Source: Rhynchopus euleeides
Taxonomy: Eukaryota; Euglenozoa; Diplonemea; Diplonemida; Diplonemidae
NCBI GenBank assembly: GCA_963210315.1
Contig: OY723318.1
Location: 1,674,001 to 1,738,000, forward strand
Reading direction: 5' to 3'
Length of the DNA stretch: 64,000 bases
The notes beneath the pieces were generated by a model. That model was not told the origin of the DNA. It searched no databases and saw nothing but the letters and a program-made list of their open reading frames with translations. Position 1 is the first letter of the stretch; each line of letters starts with the position of its first letter. Of this stretch, positions 11,393 through 22,530 are shown one piece after another. The position numbers and the translations under genes were made by a program.

Positions 11393-12045
11393 CGACCGAG
11401 ACCTCCTCTCCTGACTGAGGGACACACGATCTGACCGTCCGAGAGACGCAGCATTCTACCCTGCCCGAGGGGCACCCACTCTCCTGACCGAGAGACACGC
11501 AGTCTTGCCCGAGGGGCACCTGGTTTCCTGACCGAGACAATATTCTGCCCGAGGGGCACTCACTCTCCCGACCGAGAGACACGCAGTTTTGCCCGAGGGG
11601 CACCTGTTCTCCTGACCGAGACAATATTCTGCCCGAGGGGCACCCACTCTCCCGACCGAGAGACGCAGCATCTCGCCCGAGGGGCACCTGTTCTCCTGAC
11701 CGAGACAATAATTTTGCCCGAGGGGCACCCACTCTCCCGACCGAGAGACACGCAGTCTTGCCCGAGGGGCACCTGTTCTCCTGACCGAGACAATATTCTG
11801 CCCGAGGGGCACTCACTCTCCCGACCGAGAGACACGCAGTTTTGCCCGAGGGGCACCCGTTATTCTGACCGAGACAAAACTATGCCCGAGGGGCACCCAC
11901 TCTCCCGACCGAGAGACGCAGCATCTCGCCCGAGGGGCACCTGTTCTCCTGACCGAGACAAAGATTTTGCCCGAGGGGCACCCGCTCTCCCGACCGAGAG
12001 ATACACAATCTTGCCCGAGGGGCACCAAATCCCGACCGAGAAGAC
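11393..12045. repeat. Minisatellite of alternating hairpins
   Basis: Units of about 40-43 bp repeat about 15 times. Each contains TGCCCGAGGGGCA, itself an inverted repeat, and CTCTCCCGACCGAGAG, a second one. Third positions vary but both arms of each hairpin are kept. Open frames cross it in several phases, as expected for a low-stop repeat, so I do not call it coding. The regular dyads superficially recall a CRISPR array, but there are no unique spacers. Confidence 0.85.
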
Positions 12046-12559
12046 GACCCTCACACCATGCTCGTGTCAGGTCTCAAGAGGGCCGAAGCCGCGGTAGAGG
12101 ACAACAACACCCCCACGCACTGGTTCTAATAAATGACGGCGAGGTGCACGGGGGGATCAGCACGAAGGAGGGGCGCAATAAGATGGGGATGATGACGCCG
12201 TGGTGTTCAAGGTGGTCCTCCGCCGCTTATGAACGTGACAGCGGGACAGCGCTGCGCCCGTGGCCGCAGCGGATTGAGGACATTCCCATCAGCCATCGAG
12301 ACTATCACCGCGCCTCGCCGAAAACCTGCTTCACGCTTGATCGCGCTCAAGGTTTCCAAACGCATACTTCAGCTGGAGGTTCCGTCACAGAGGCGCTGAC
12401 AAAGGCGGGACCAAGAGCAACAGTCGGGTGCTGATAAATGGGTCGATACTGATGCAGCAAAGTGACGTCAGTGATATCCAACTCCTACTTTCCTGACCGA
12501 GACACGATCTTGCCGAGGAGCATCGGACCGAGACACCCACTTCTGCCTGAGGGGCACCT

Positions 12560-13150
12560 AGCCGAGACGCATTTTTCCTGCCCGAGGGGCATCTCGCCGA
12601 GACATTACCTGCCTGAGGGGCACCTGGCCACGACATACCTACAGCTTACGCTTGCGGGGCACCCTGCCTGAGGAGCACCTGGCCAAGACATACATTTCCG
12701 CCTACGAGGCACCCTGCCCGAGGGGCACCTGGCCATGACATACACTTCCGCCTACGAGGCACCCTGCCCGAGGGGTACCTGGCCAAGACATACACTTCCG
12801 CCTACGAGGCACCCCGCCCGAGGGGCACCTGGCCAAGACAGACACTTCCGCCTACGAGGCACCCTGCCCGAGGGGCACCTGGCCAAGACATACACTTCCG
12901 CCTACGAGGCACCCTGCCCGAGGGGCACCTGGCCAAGACATACACTTCCGCCTACGGGGCACCCTGCCCGAGGGGCACCTGGTCAAGACATACATTTCCG
13001 CCTACGGGGCACCCTGCCTGAGGGGCATCTGGCCGCGACATACACTTCCGCCTACGGGGCACCCTGCCTGAGGGGCACCTGGCCAAGACGCACATTCATG
13101 CCCGAGGGACACCGGGCCGAGACATTACATTCCCTGCCTGAGGGACACCT
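12560..13150. repeat. 50-bp tandem repeat with the same hairpin word
   Basis: From about 12,660 the unit is 50 bp (starts at 12,760, 12,810 and 12,860 are exact) and contains CCCGAGGGGCACCTGGCCAA and ACTTCCGCCTACGAGGCACC. It shares the CCCGAGGGGCAC word with the array at 11,393, so one probably arose from the other. Units near 12,760-12,960 are almost identical, suggesting recent expansion. Confidence 0.85.
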
Positions 13151-13379
13151 GGCCGAGACACATTCCTGCCGAGGGGCACTCACTCCCGACCGCGAGACGC
13201 AGGATTTTGCCTGAGGGGCACCTCCTCTCCTGACCGAGACACAGCCCCGCCCAGCACAGTGCCGAGGGGCATTTACGCTTTCGACTGGAATACCGAGCCT
13301 GACCCGGGGAGACACAATCGTGCCACAATCGTGAGGGGCATACTCTCTTGATTGAGAAATACACCTTTTTTGCCCGAGC

Positions 13380-15300
13380 GACGGCACCTGAAGGCGGAAG
13401 GGTGGCCTGTCACACACAGCCTGCCAGATCCAGCTCGAGCACGGTGACGCGACGTGAGCTTTCCGAGGGCGACAGTTTTCGTGTACCAATGCAACGCCCC
13501 CGGACACGCCCCCGAGAAGCCGGCACGTCTGTCGTGCCCAGCTTATCTGCGCGAATGCCGACTACGCGCACCCCGGCGTCAAGCGGATGCCCGCACACGC
13601 CCCAAGCGGGGCATACTCCGTCGAAGCATAGTCTCCCTGCCGGGGGACACACATTCAAGCCTGCATTATTCACAGGGGTCAGGGGGAGTTCCGGGCGTCT
13701 GTGGCCCGGTGTTGAGACGTACGACCTCACAGTTCCATGCAGGGAAGGGGAGCTGCTGACTGGACACCTGCGAGGTGCCGTGGGACATACACAGAGATCA
13801 GGTATCCAACACATCCGAGACGCTCTCCCAAGCTGCACTGCTCGGGGAGCAAAAGAAGCAGCGACTGAGAGACGCGTCCGCATCGCCTGTGTCAGCGGTG
13901 CCGCCGCTGAGGGGGTCCACCGAAACCGCAGCCATGGCAGCGGGCCGAGATCATTCCACAAGGTTGGGGGGCAGTCGGCCAGTCTTCCCGAGTACCCAGC
14001 AGCCTACTCGACAAGCCCGAACAGCGACTGCAGCGTGCGACAAGCTCCGGTCCGCGGGGACTCACCTCTCTCATTAAGAAGGCGACTCCGAGAATCCTTC
14101 TGGCATGCCCACACCTCCAGGGCCTCGAATTTCCTCACGCACCGGGAAATACGCCCTCCACACTGAGTCCGGGCGTTACCACTGAATCGACGCCACGTGG
14201 GGCCACAGGGCCTCCGTTTGATGCGCTGTCTACGAGGCGGGCGATGGGGCAGGTACAGTGGGGATCAGCCCAGTGGGAAGGGGGCCGCAGGAACGTGTTG
14301 TCCACCGCTCGAGCGGAGTTCAGGAGACGACAGTGCGCGCGATCGCCCTCGTTCACCCAGAAGGGCCGGCACCTCTCACACCTACCCCTGGGCACTCCAT
14401 GCAGCGTCTCCAGTGCGCCATGAAGAGGCGCGTTGGGCTTCACCCCGCAACTCGCTCGCAGCCAGCGAAGACCGGAGAGGACACAGAGAGCCACAGAGCG
14501 ATCGAGATCACGCCGGAAAGCACCGGGTGTTGGCCGGGCTCCCGAAGGGCGAGAGTTTAAGACGGCCGGACAGTAGACTGCTGCGGAGGAGCTGGGAGGC
14601 GAGTTTCAGACTGTGATTTCTCGATCCGCCGAGCCCTGTCCCCAGGCGAGAGCTGCCGGGTCATGGTGGCTGAATATGCACGAGCGTCGCGGTGGTGGTG
14701 CTGGGAGCGCACCAGAGGACTGTCACGCTGAGGGGCTGGGCATGGCCACTGACTACCTGGATACGGCCGTCTCAGTGCATCGCCCGGGGTGCAAAACGAC
14801 ATCGAGGATGTCAGGAAGAAGGGTCATGTGGGCACACACCAATATGTCGGAGACGTGAAGAAGCCTCGAGGGGAAGGGTTCCCCAGGGTATGGAGGATCC
14901 CGAAGAGGTACAGGGTGAGGATTCAAATACCCGGAGTGGGAAACGCACCAGACGTCGGGGGTCAGCCAAGAGCGGGTGGTTGCAGCACAGGCGGGGCTGT
15001 GTGCAACCTTTGCCCCCTTAGTTTCGCCGGGTTGAGACGCATCAACTCTCTCGCCGGGTGCGGCAACTGGAGAGACAGGCATGTTGTCGATAGGGCACAC
15101 CAAGAATCACGAGGCTGACCACACGACGGCGGCACACGGCCGAGGCAGGCGGATCCCCTCAGCGAGTGAGGTTCGATCGTTTTCCGTACAAGGTGCTCGT
15201 GACAACGTAGAAAGCGGTACATTACCATCGGAGGGATGCATACGATGGGCGACGGAGCCTGATCACTTCAATAGTAGACCGTTCGCGCGGCGTCCCTAAG
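13380..15300. other. GC-rich interior of E2 without recognisable gene
   Basis: Long frames overlap in several phases on both strands (for example 13,348-14,166 plus and 13,410-13,961 minus). None shows a domain I recognise. It could be a decayed transposon gene body, or non-coding. Confidence 0.35.
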
Positions 15301-15378
15301 TCCTTGGGTCCTAAGGGTCCTGGGTGGAAGCGTCCAATGCAACACTCACAGCATAGAGGCCAAGTGTTTCTCGTAGTA

Positions 15379-15742
15379 TTTTGCACATAACACACCTGTG
15401 TGGTACGGGAAATGCTACGAGGAACGCGATGGACTCGGGACTGCTGCTGGCCTCTCTTGCTATGGTTTACTTATGTTTCGTGCTCCACCTGCTCCACCTC
15501 ATTCTGCACTTCAGATGATCCACTTCACGTGGGTTACGGGGTTTGGGACAACGATGATATGTTGTGTCCGACGACAAGGTAAGGTAAGCTCATCGAGGTA
15601 CACCAAACCGGAGTTGTCAAATCAAACAAAAATATGGGGGGGGGTTTTTCAAAGTGCAAGAGGTGGAGCCCGTTCAACAGGTGGAAGCGTCCAATGCAAC
15701 ACTCACAGCATAGAGGCCAAGTGTTTCTCGTAGTATTTTTTG
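15379..15742 (+). mobile_element. Short member of repeat family E (E3)
   Basis: About 360 bp, in tandem with E2 and sharing both its ends. After the common left part come ACAAAAATATGG, a G-run and AGGTGGAGCCCG, then the common right end. It contains AAGGTAAGGTAAGC after a CTTCAG word, resembling a splice acceptor and donor around a tiny exon; this is only an observation. Confidence 0.75.
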
Positions 15743-15802
15743 GTCATTTTCCCCGATTTTACCGGTTTGTCCCCGGATGTCCCCCCGTGTCCCCCCGTGT
15801 CT

Positions 15803-15903
15803 TAAGGTGACCTCCTGAGTGAGAAAAAGTGAGAAGTCAGCCATGTTTGGCTGAAAACTGACGACTCGTGACTCACAGTGACTCGTAGCGAGGTCCCCCG
15901 ACA
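15803..15903. mobile_element. Possible degenerate MITE
   Basis: A right end CTCGTAGCGAGGTCCCCC resembles the ends of families F and G. The interior contains the hairpin GTCAGCCATG...GGCTGAAAACTGAC. The left end is degraded and I see no clean target duplication. Confidence 0.35.
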
Positions 15904-16788
15904 GTTAACTTATAACATACTGTAACCCCCCTTGATTCTCCCTTGACAGGCTGTGATGGCCCTGCGCCGATCAGAGGCAGCACATAATGCTTTTTTGAAA
16001 CATCACGCTTGTGCACCAACCAAACCGCTGCCCTGCCACAGCAGGTGCGAATGTAAAGCCGGTCTGAGGCCTCTTCAGCGTCGGATAGAGCCACATCTAC
16101 GGGCCACCCTGTGAGCCTGTTGTGTGGCTCTAGATGACGCCCCTCATGCTTAGGGCTTTTTTTTTTGAGTTGTCAACTTTGATTCATTTTCCCCTCCCTC
16201 CCCCAGCGCTGCGTTTGACGTGTCACACGACTTGATGAACACTTGAAGAAGATGTCGCATCAATACTGTGAGAAATACCGTCACACAGCCACCGCATCCC
16301 CCCCGCCACATTAACTCGTTCAACACAACCCGACCCTTCCCCATGGTGATACCGTACATCAGCCGGGCCGGCCGGGTGGTCGCCGTCGGAAGTACCAAAG
16401 GTCCAAAGGGCATACCTACATCTCCCACCCTCCCCCATGTCCCCCCATACACATGTCTCAAGAGACTCCGTTTCAAGAAGACAAGCCTCGACCACCCTCT
16501 CGCCCTTTTTCTGACTCTGTGCCCTTCTCTCCCTTGCGAAGGAAGAGCCTCGTTTGCTGTGTGTCTCGGGGCCTCCTGTGTGATGTTGCTGTTCGAGGCA
16601 GATCCCGGGCGCAAAGTAGCCGCTCTGCGACGCTGCCAGCAGAAGTGAAGGCGCGTGAAATTTTTTGTGGCCTGGTTTGGGGCTAATGCACCGGGAGAAA
16701 TGGGTGGCGGTGTGGCTAACTCGTGCGTCTTGGATACAGTCTCACGGAGTCCCGTGCCTCCCCTTTCGCCGATCCCCATATATTACTC
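15904..16788. other. Non-coding spacer
   Basis: No gene is supported. The minus frame at about 16,150-16,779 has no recognisable domain and crosses C-runs. Confidence 0.4.
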
Positions 16789-16898
16789 GTTACGAGCGAC
16801 GAAGCGTTGCAAGGTCGCGAAGAAACGAAGGAAATCGTGCGACGGAAGCTTGCAGGGTTCGCGCCTCCATGCCACTTCTTGAGACAAAACAAGTAGCA
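16789..16898 (+). repeat. Repeat family D, 3'-truncated copy 2
   Basis: It starts TTACGAGCGACGAAGCG as in copy 1, includes GAAATCGTGCGACGGAAGC, and loses similarity after GCCTCCATGCCACTTC. Confidence 0.75.
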
Positions 16899-17672
16899 TG
16901 GTGATTGTTTCACCCTGTGATATCCTTCTCCGTTACAGTGGACCGGGAGGCCCTAGCAAGCGAGCAGCAAGTGTGTGTTGTGTGGGAGTTGTGTGTCAGT
17001 GTTGATCACGGCAAGAGCAGGTTGCGCTCGGTGTGCTCGACACGACTCAGAAGCTAAAGGATTCACGTGTGTATGTGTGGTAAAAACAGGTTCAACACCA
17101 ACGGCCATGCCGAGTCGTGTTGAAATCTTGTTCAAACCCCACCACCTAGAGACGGCAGAACCACACGAGGCAGCGTTCTCTCTCATCGGGGGCTCTGCCA
17201 CAAGAAGAGCCAAGAAGGAAAAGGGGCTGGGAAATCGTTGAATATGTGTCAGGGAATGTGCGCGACTCGTCTTTCAAGCGTTCAAACGTGCCAGCGTACC
17301 ACAGAGGGGCAAGAGGGAGAGTGGCCGAGCTGTGCAACTGCCATCAAACTATCAAACTGGAAACTTGGGGGGCATGGGGAAGCCATACTCTGTGGCAAGA
17401 AGGGCTGGGTGGGGGTGACTGGGTGAGGATGGTATTGTGTGCTGCCACACATCAGGGCGGGGTACCGTCGGGGCCAGATGCGCTGCCCCCAAGAACTGCG
17501 TGGGTGGGCGTGGCTGCCGTGCGCAGCCTTTGGTGGAACGTCGGAGTCAGGGCAGCTTATTTCCGAGAGGAATTATAAGTGTCTGCCCCCTTCCTCCCTC
17601 CCCCTGCACCCGCAATAGACAGATTCAACAGCACGTCGTGGCCCCCCCCCCCCCCCCCCATTTTTTTGCCAA
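16899..17672. other. Non-coding spacer
   Basis: Nothing recognised apart from a C-run at about 17,641-17,659 immediately left of the large palindrome. Confidence 0.4.
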
Positions 17673-18428
17673 CACGGTGGGATCTTGTAAATTTTACATG
17701 TATAACTACAAGTATAATACATGTATTATACATGTATAATACTTGCATGTCAACTATTATACATGTATAATACATGTATATGCCTGAAATATACATGTAA
17801 AATACATGTATATCAAGTAAAAATACATGTATAATACTTGCATGTCAACTATTATACATGTATAATACATGTATATGCCTGAAATATACATGTAAAATAC
17901 ATGTATATCAAGTAAAAATACATGTATAATACTTGCATGTCAACTATTATACATGCATTTTTACTTGATATACATGTATTTTACATGTATATTTCAGGCA
18001 TTTACATGTATTTTACATGTATAATACTTGTCATGCAAGTATTATACATGTAAAATACTTGCATGACAAGTAAAATGCTTGCATGCAAGTAAAATACATG
18101 TATTTTACTTGCATGCAAGTATTTTACTTGTCATGCAAGTATTTTACATGTATAATACTTGCATGACAAGTATTATACATGTAAAATACATGTAAATGCC
18201 TGAAATATACATGTAAAATACATGTATATCAAGTAAAAATGCATGTATAATAGTTGACATGCAAGTATTATACATGTATTTTTACTTGATATACATGTAT
18301 TTTACATGTATATTTCAGGCATATACATGTATTATACATGTATAATAGTTGACATGCAAGTATTATACATGTATAATACATGTATATACTTGTAGGTATA
18401 CATGTATAATTTACAAGATCCCACCGTG
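17673..18428. repeat. 756-bp AT-rich near-perfect palindrome
   Basis: The outer arms are CACGGTGGGATCTTGTAAAT and its complement ending CAAGATCCCACCGTG. Inside, blocks built from ATACATGTAT, ACTTGCATGTCAAC and TGCCTGAAATATACATG occur in mirrored order around a centre near 18,100. The composition is strikingly AT-rich in an otherwise GC-rich window. It has no coding capacity. The defined GC-containing ends suggest a fold-back transposable element; a structural or replication role cannot be excluded. Confidence 0.9.
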
Positions 18429-19377
18429 AAGCCGAGCGGCAGGCAGGTTTTATATATTAGCAGCACACGGTTCCTTTCCCACCGCCACCCCCCCCGACCC
18501 GTCCCTGCTATCGCATTACTTTCACAACACCCCCTCCTTCTGCTTCTGCTTCTCCTTCTCCTCCTCCCCCTCACCCACCTTTCCGGCGACTCCTCGTTTC
18601 TTTTGCATTATTGTCCCGGGTTCAAGCCCCCCCCCCCCCACACCCTCCTGTTTCTTCACCTGCCAGGCTGGATGCAATTGTTGGCAACGATAGGGTCATC
18701 TCTCCTAAATTTAATTGCATTTTTTTGTAAGTTCGGCGTAGCCAACTCAGGAAACTTTTCACCGTGCGGATCCTTGCGAACACTTCACACGCCCGGCAGG
18801 CTGGTGGGGTGTTCTGCGTTCGAAGAAGTTTCTGGAGGGGGTGGGGTCTACGCTACGCTTCGCCGAAAATGGCGAGTTTTTTTTGGTGGTGCTTATTCCC
18901 TCCCCCCGACTGTGATATGGGTGATAATTTTCACCGGAAAAATACATCCCATTCCGCTCGATTCTCTCCGACAGTTGTTGCATTGCACGCTGGTCAGGAC
19001 CTGTCATGTGTGTCAGTTGCAAAAAAAAACACTTTGCCGACGACATCGCGAAGACCCCCCACTCCACCCCACCACCTCTTGTCTCACACGACAACAAAAA
19101 CAAAAATCGTCGTCCCCCTCATCCTCTTCTTCCATTTGATGCTTTGTTGTTGTCGACGATGCCTTCTCCTTCCCAGCTCTACCTATACACCCTACCCACC
19201 CCCTCACCCCCCACCCACCCCTTCTGGAGAGAAGAAGAATTGTCGCTGTTCAGGGCTCACTCAACTCGCTCACTCACTCTGTGCTCCCCCACGCAGTCCC
19301 CCCCCCCCAGGCCTCTTTTGTCTATAGGCGAGGGTGTGTGTTGCGGAAGCGCCAGCGTATAGAGCAAAACCCATCTG

Positions 19378-19417
<40 letters not shown>

Positions 19418-19977
19418 GAGTTCCAGCGAAACTTTCACACCTCCTTTTTGCCCACCCACCCCGCCCCCCCCCCCCCCTCCTCCTCCGCCCCCTTCTTCTT
19501 CTTCTTCTTCTCACGGGATGGCATAAGGCGGGCTGAAAGTCTGCCGGCCTGCCTGCCGGCCCCTTTTTCTTCTTCCAGGATGTACACTCACGCCTCTCTG
19601 CATGAACCCGAAAAAAAAGGCTTTCTGTGCCGTTGCGGTGTTCGGAGCTTCAAAGAAGGCCTTTTTTTTTGGGGAGCTTGCGATTTTAGGCCTCCAAGTT
19701 CCTGTGACGCGCTACACCCGACACGTCTCTGCTGTGTGTGTGAATCTCCTTTGTTTCCTGTATTGCCCGCCTCTCTCCCGCCACACCTCCGTGGTGAGAA
19801 GAATCTATTTTTTTTGGAGTTGTGCTAACAACGCAGGAAACTTTGCTATGCAGATCATGCAGGACACACCACACCCGCAGCAGGCGTGTGGGGTGTTCTC
19901 GCGATCGACGAATACCCGCTGGTTCTTCTCTCCCCTTTCTGATTTGCAGACACAAAGTTTCTATTTCTTTATTGCCA
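18429..19977. other. Non-coding, microsatellite-rich
   Basis: CTTCTGCTTCTCC-type repeats at 18,535-18,572, a (GA)n run at 19,380-19,415, C-runs near 18,629 and 19,466, and TTC repeats near 19,494. The word GTTTCGGTAGCC...AGGAAACTTT-like sequence recurs (18,735; 19,830; 43,690), another unnamed dispersed repeat. No gene is supported. Confidence 0.5.
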
Positions 19978-20268
19978 AGTTACGAAAGAGCGACGGAGTG
20001 CAGTCGCTAAGTAACGAAGAGAATCGTATGCACACTGTCGGTACAACTCAAGCTTTGAGGATTAGCACCTGCAGGCCACTCCTTCAGGGCCTCACAGCCT
20101 GGAGACACGGCTCAACCCCACAAGACAAAATCTGTCCAAGACAGCGATGCCTCAGCGCACTCCAAGTATCACAGGAAAGGTCTTCCGGATATCGTGCCCT
20201 CACACCGGTTGCTGGACAGGGTGTCTGCCCATAGAAGCCACAAAATAGTGCGATTTTTTTCTATTTTT
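19978..20268 (+). repeat. Repeat family D, copy 3, joined to E4
   Basis: A diverged copy (GTTACGAAAGAGCGACGGAG at its start) with longer interior. It ends GTGCGATTTTTTTCTATTTT and continues directly into E4, the same D-then-E order seen at 34,044. Confidence 0.75.
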
Positions 20269-20437
20269 GGTAAAACACACCCCGTGTGGTAGAGAAAATA
20301 CGGCAAGAGTCTCGGTCGCCTCCTAGGGTCGGAAGAGCAGATGGTTCCCGCAACAGCTCCCGGGGAGCGGCGGGTGGAAGCGATCAATGCAAAATTATCT
20401 GGAAGGGAGACTCGAGAGACTGCTGCTGTATTTTCCG
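20269..20437 (+). mobile_element. Repeat family E, internally deleted copy (E4)
   Basis: It has both ends of E1 but lacks E1's middle: GGGGAGCGGCGGG is joined directly to TGGAAGCGATCAATGCAAA, removing about 215 bp present in E1. Both inverted-repeat ends are intact. Confidence 0.75.
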
Positions 20438-22380
20438 CCTTCTTCCTCCCCGCCACCTTCGCCCCGCCTTGCTTCTGCGGGATCACTGTTGTTCCGGGTT
20501 CGCGCCCAACGAGCCCTATGGGTGGGTAGGGACAGGAGAGAGCACATCAGGCGCAAGAGGTGCTTGGTGTGTGACTCGACACTGCCCCAACAGGATTAAC
20601 GTGGGTACGGCGTCACTCTCTGGAGTGCAGAAGAACCGCAGGACTGCTGAAAATTTAGGTGTCAGGCCCAGAGCAGCACGACGACTCTGGATACTGATTT
20701 TATGGCAGAGCCAAGCACTCACCCGCCCAATGGGTCAAGCACTCCGTTGCGGGCACACACTGTGTCTGCACGGTAGGGTTTCGATCTTTGGAGCGTCCTG
20801 GAATAGCGTGCTCGGCAAAGCTGGGTCTCTTTCGGGGCACCCAGATTCATTTCATGGCAACGGTGGCGCCCGCCTGACATGTCAGGTGTGTGGAGGGGTG
20901 TGCAGTGCGTTGGGCTGGCTACACTTTGACTCGCCCAGTATTTTTCCTTCCTCCTGTTTTGTTTTTTAGTGCTTTGCATTGTCTATCGAAAATATGGAAA
21001 TTCATATTCGGTGGAGGACACGCACATACCTTTCTCCCTTCTTTTTGTTGTTCACGGCAAGAAACTGGTTCTGACCTGGCTGATATCGTTAGGAGGCACG
21101 GTGGCGAAAAAGCGTTGCTCAAGAGGAGCTGTTTTGTGCGTCACGAATATCGTTCAAAATCACACAATGCGCTGCGTGCGCACCGGGAGGGTGCGGTGTG
21201 GGGGGGGGGGGGGGGGGGGGCGGGGGGGGCCAGCGAGTCGCGGAGACGGCCCCCCCGGTTCCCATCCGCATCCACCGACTGCCCTGCCATCATGTCATCA
21301 CGCAACAGCCGAACCTCTCTCTCTCTCTCTCTCTCTCCTTCTCTTTTCTTACTTTCTTACCCCCCCCCCCCCCCTTTTCACACACTCGTTGTGAGCAGAA
21401 AGCCACACACAGCACACACCCCTTGTGTGGCCTTTGTGTCGCACAGATCCAACCTGAGCCACACTGCTGCTGCTGCTTCCGATGCGACTCTCCAAAGGAG
21501 AGTCCAGTTGGGCCCCTTGCATGGTCGAGGAGAACCACTCGAGGCTCGACCCTCCCCCCCCCCCCCCCCTACCCCCCGCCTTGACCACCACCACCACCGC
21601 CACCCGCTCTCGTTAGAGGGCCAGAGGGTGCTGGTAGGCCTGTTGCTGTGTTTTTTTTACCTTCACACTCTCAACATTCACACACACACCCCACCCCACC
21701 CCCCCTGCTCTCTCTCGCTTTCCTGCGTGCCCAGAATCGGCTGTGCCGTCGGCACGCATGTCTCTACACTCACTTTATCACCTGGCACTTGCTTTTTTTG
21801 TTTTGCTTTTCACCCCCCCCCCCCCCCCGGCCCCCCCCCCCTCCCTCGGCTCTCTCTGCTGCAACAAAAAAAGGATTGACCGGCGGGTTTCTTTTGCAAA
21901 CCGGAACAAAGTCATCTGCTCACGCCTCGCTGTTGCCCCCACCTGTCTTGGCCTGGTGTTGTTGGTGGGGACTCACTGAGGCTCGCCGCAATAGGGGCCT
22001 GATCACTCTAATGCCAAATGACTGTGTCAGTCTGCCTCCTGTTCTGGCGGGGGCGGCTATTCGGTTTTTGTCCCCACACACCCTCACCCCCACCCCCACC
22101 CCCTGGTGGCAAGTCATGTAGGTGGCGTTGTGCAGGAGAGGGGGGGGGCGGGGTGGGAGGGACATGGTGGGGATGCGGATTCCGGGTTCCTCATGCGTCA
22201 TCCGCAGGGGGGGTGGGGTGTGTGTGGGGGGCCCTGGGGTTTTTTTGCTAATTGCTGCTCACTCAAATACCAACAACGCTCACCTCACAAGCACACAAGA
22301 GAATATCCCCCCAGGCCTCTGGCTAATTCGGGTCGAACGTTAAGTTTCTCCGTGCCGGGGGGGGGAGGGGGGGGGGGGGG
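20438..22380. other. Non-coding, homopolymer-rich
   Basis: No gene is supported. G-run near 21,200-21,220, (CT)n at 21,314-21,336, C-runs near 21,361, 21,550, 21,812 and 21,830, and a G-run near 22,360-22,380. The long frame at 20,890-21,879 is an artefact of these low-stop tracts. Confidence 0.5.
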
Positions 22381-22530
22381 GCTACCCTACCCTACCCTAG
22401 GGTTGGGGCCGCCGGGGTCCCAGATTTTTTGGTAATTTCCAGGTGTGGGTAGGGGGACCTTTTCGAATTTTTTTTCGAGGGGTGCCCATTTTGGCGATTT
22501 GGGCCCGATTTCGAGGGTTACGGGTGACCC

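Larger units (their letters stand above)
11063..15378 (+). mobile_element. 4.3-kb long member of repeat family E (E2)
   Basis: The left ~240 bp (from GCACATAACACACC) is repeated almost exactly at 15,379-15,626, and the right ~65 bp (GTGGAAGCGTCCAATGCAAC to CTCGTAGTATTTT) is repeated at about 15,680-15,740. The short element next to it (E3) therefore has the same ends with only ~50 bp between them. GAAATGCTACGAGGAAC on the left and AAAATACTACGAGAAAC read from the right on the other strand make the terminal inverted repeat. The interior holds hairpin minisatellites (11,393-12,045 and 12,560-13,150) and about 2 kb of GC-rich sequence with broken open frames and no recognisable domain. Confidence 0.6.

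Noticed and set aside
11393-13150. CRISPR-like repeat array
   Set aside because: Regular dyads at first suggest CRISPR, but there are no unique spacers, units of 40-50 bp touch one another, and the genome is eukaryotic. They are minisatellites.
12735-13214. 159-codon repetitive frame in the 50-bp repeat
   Set aside because: A 50-bp period reads through three phases in turn; an open frame follows from the lack of stops in the unit and does not imply a protein.
20890-21879. 329-codon plus-strand frame
   Set aside because: It crosses G-runs, CT repeats and C-runs, giving Gly, Ser-Leu and Pro tracts; no domain or splice support.
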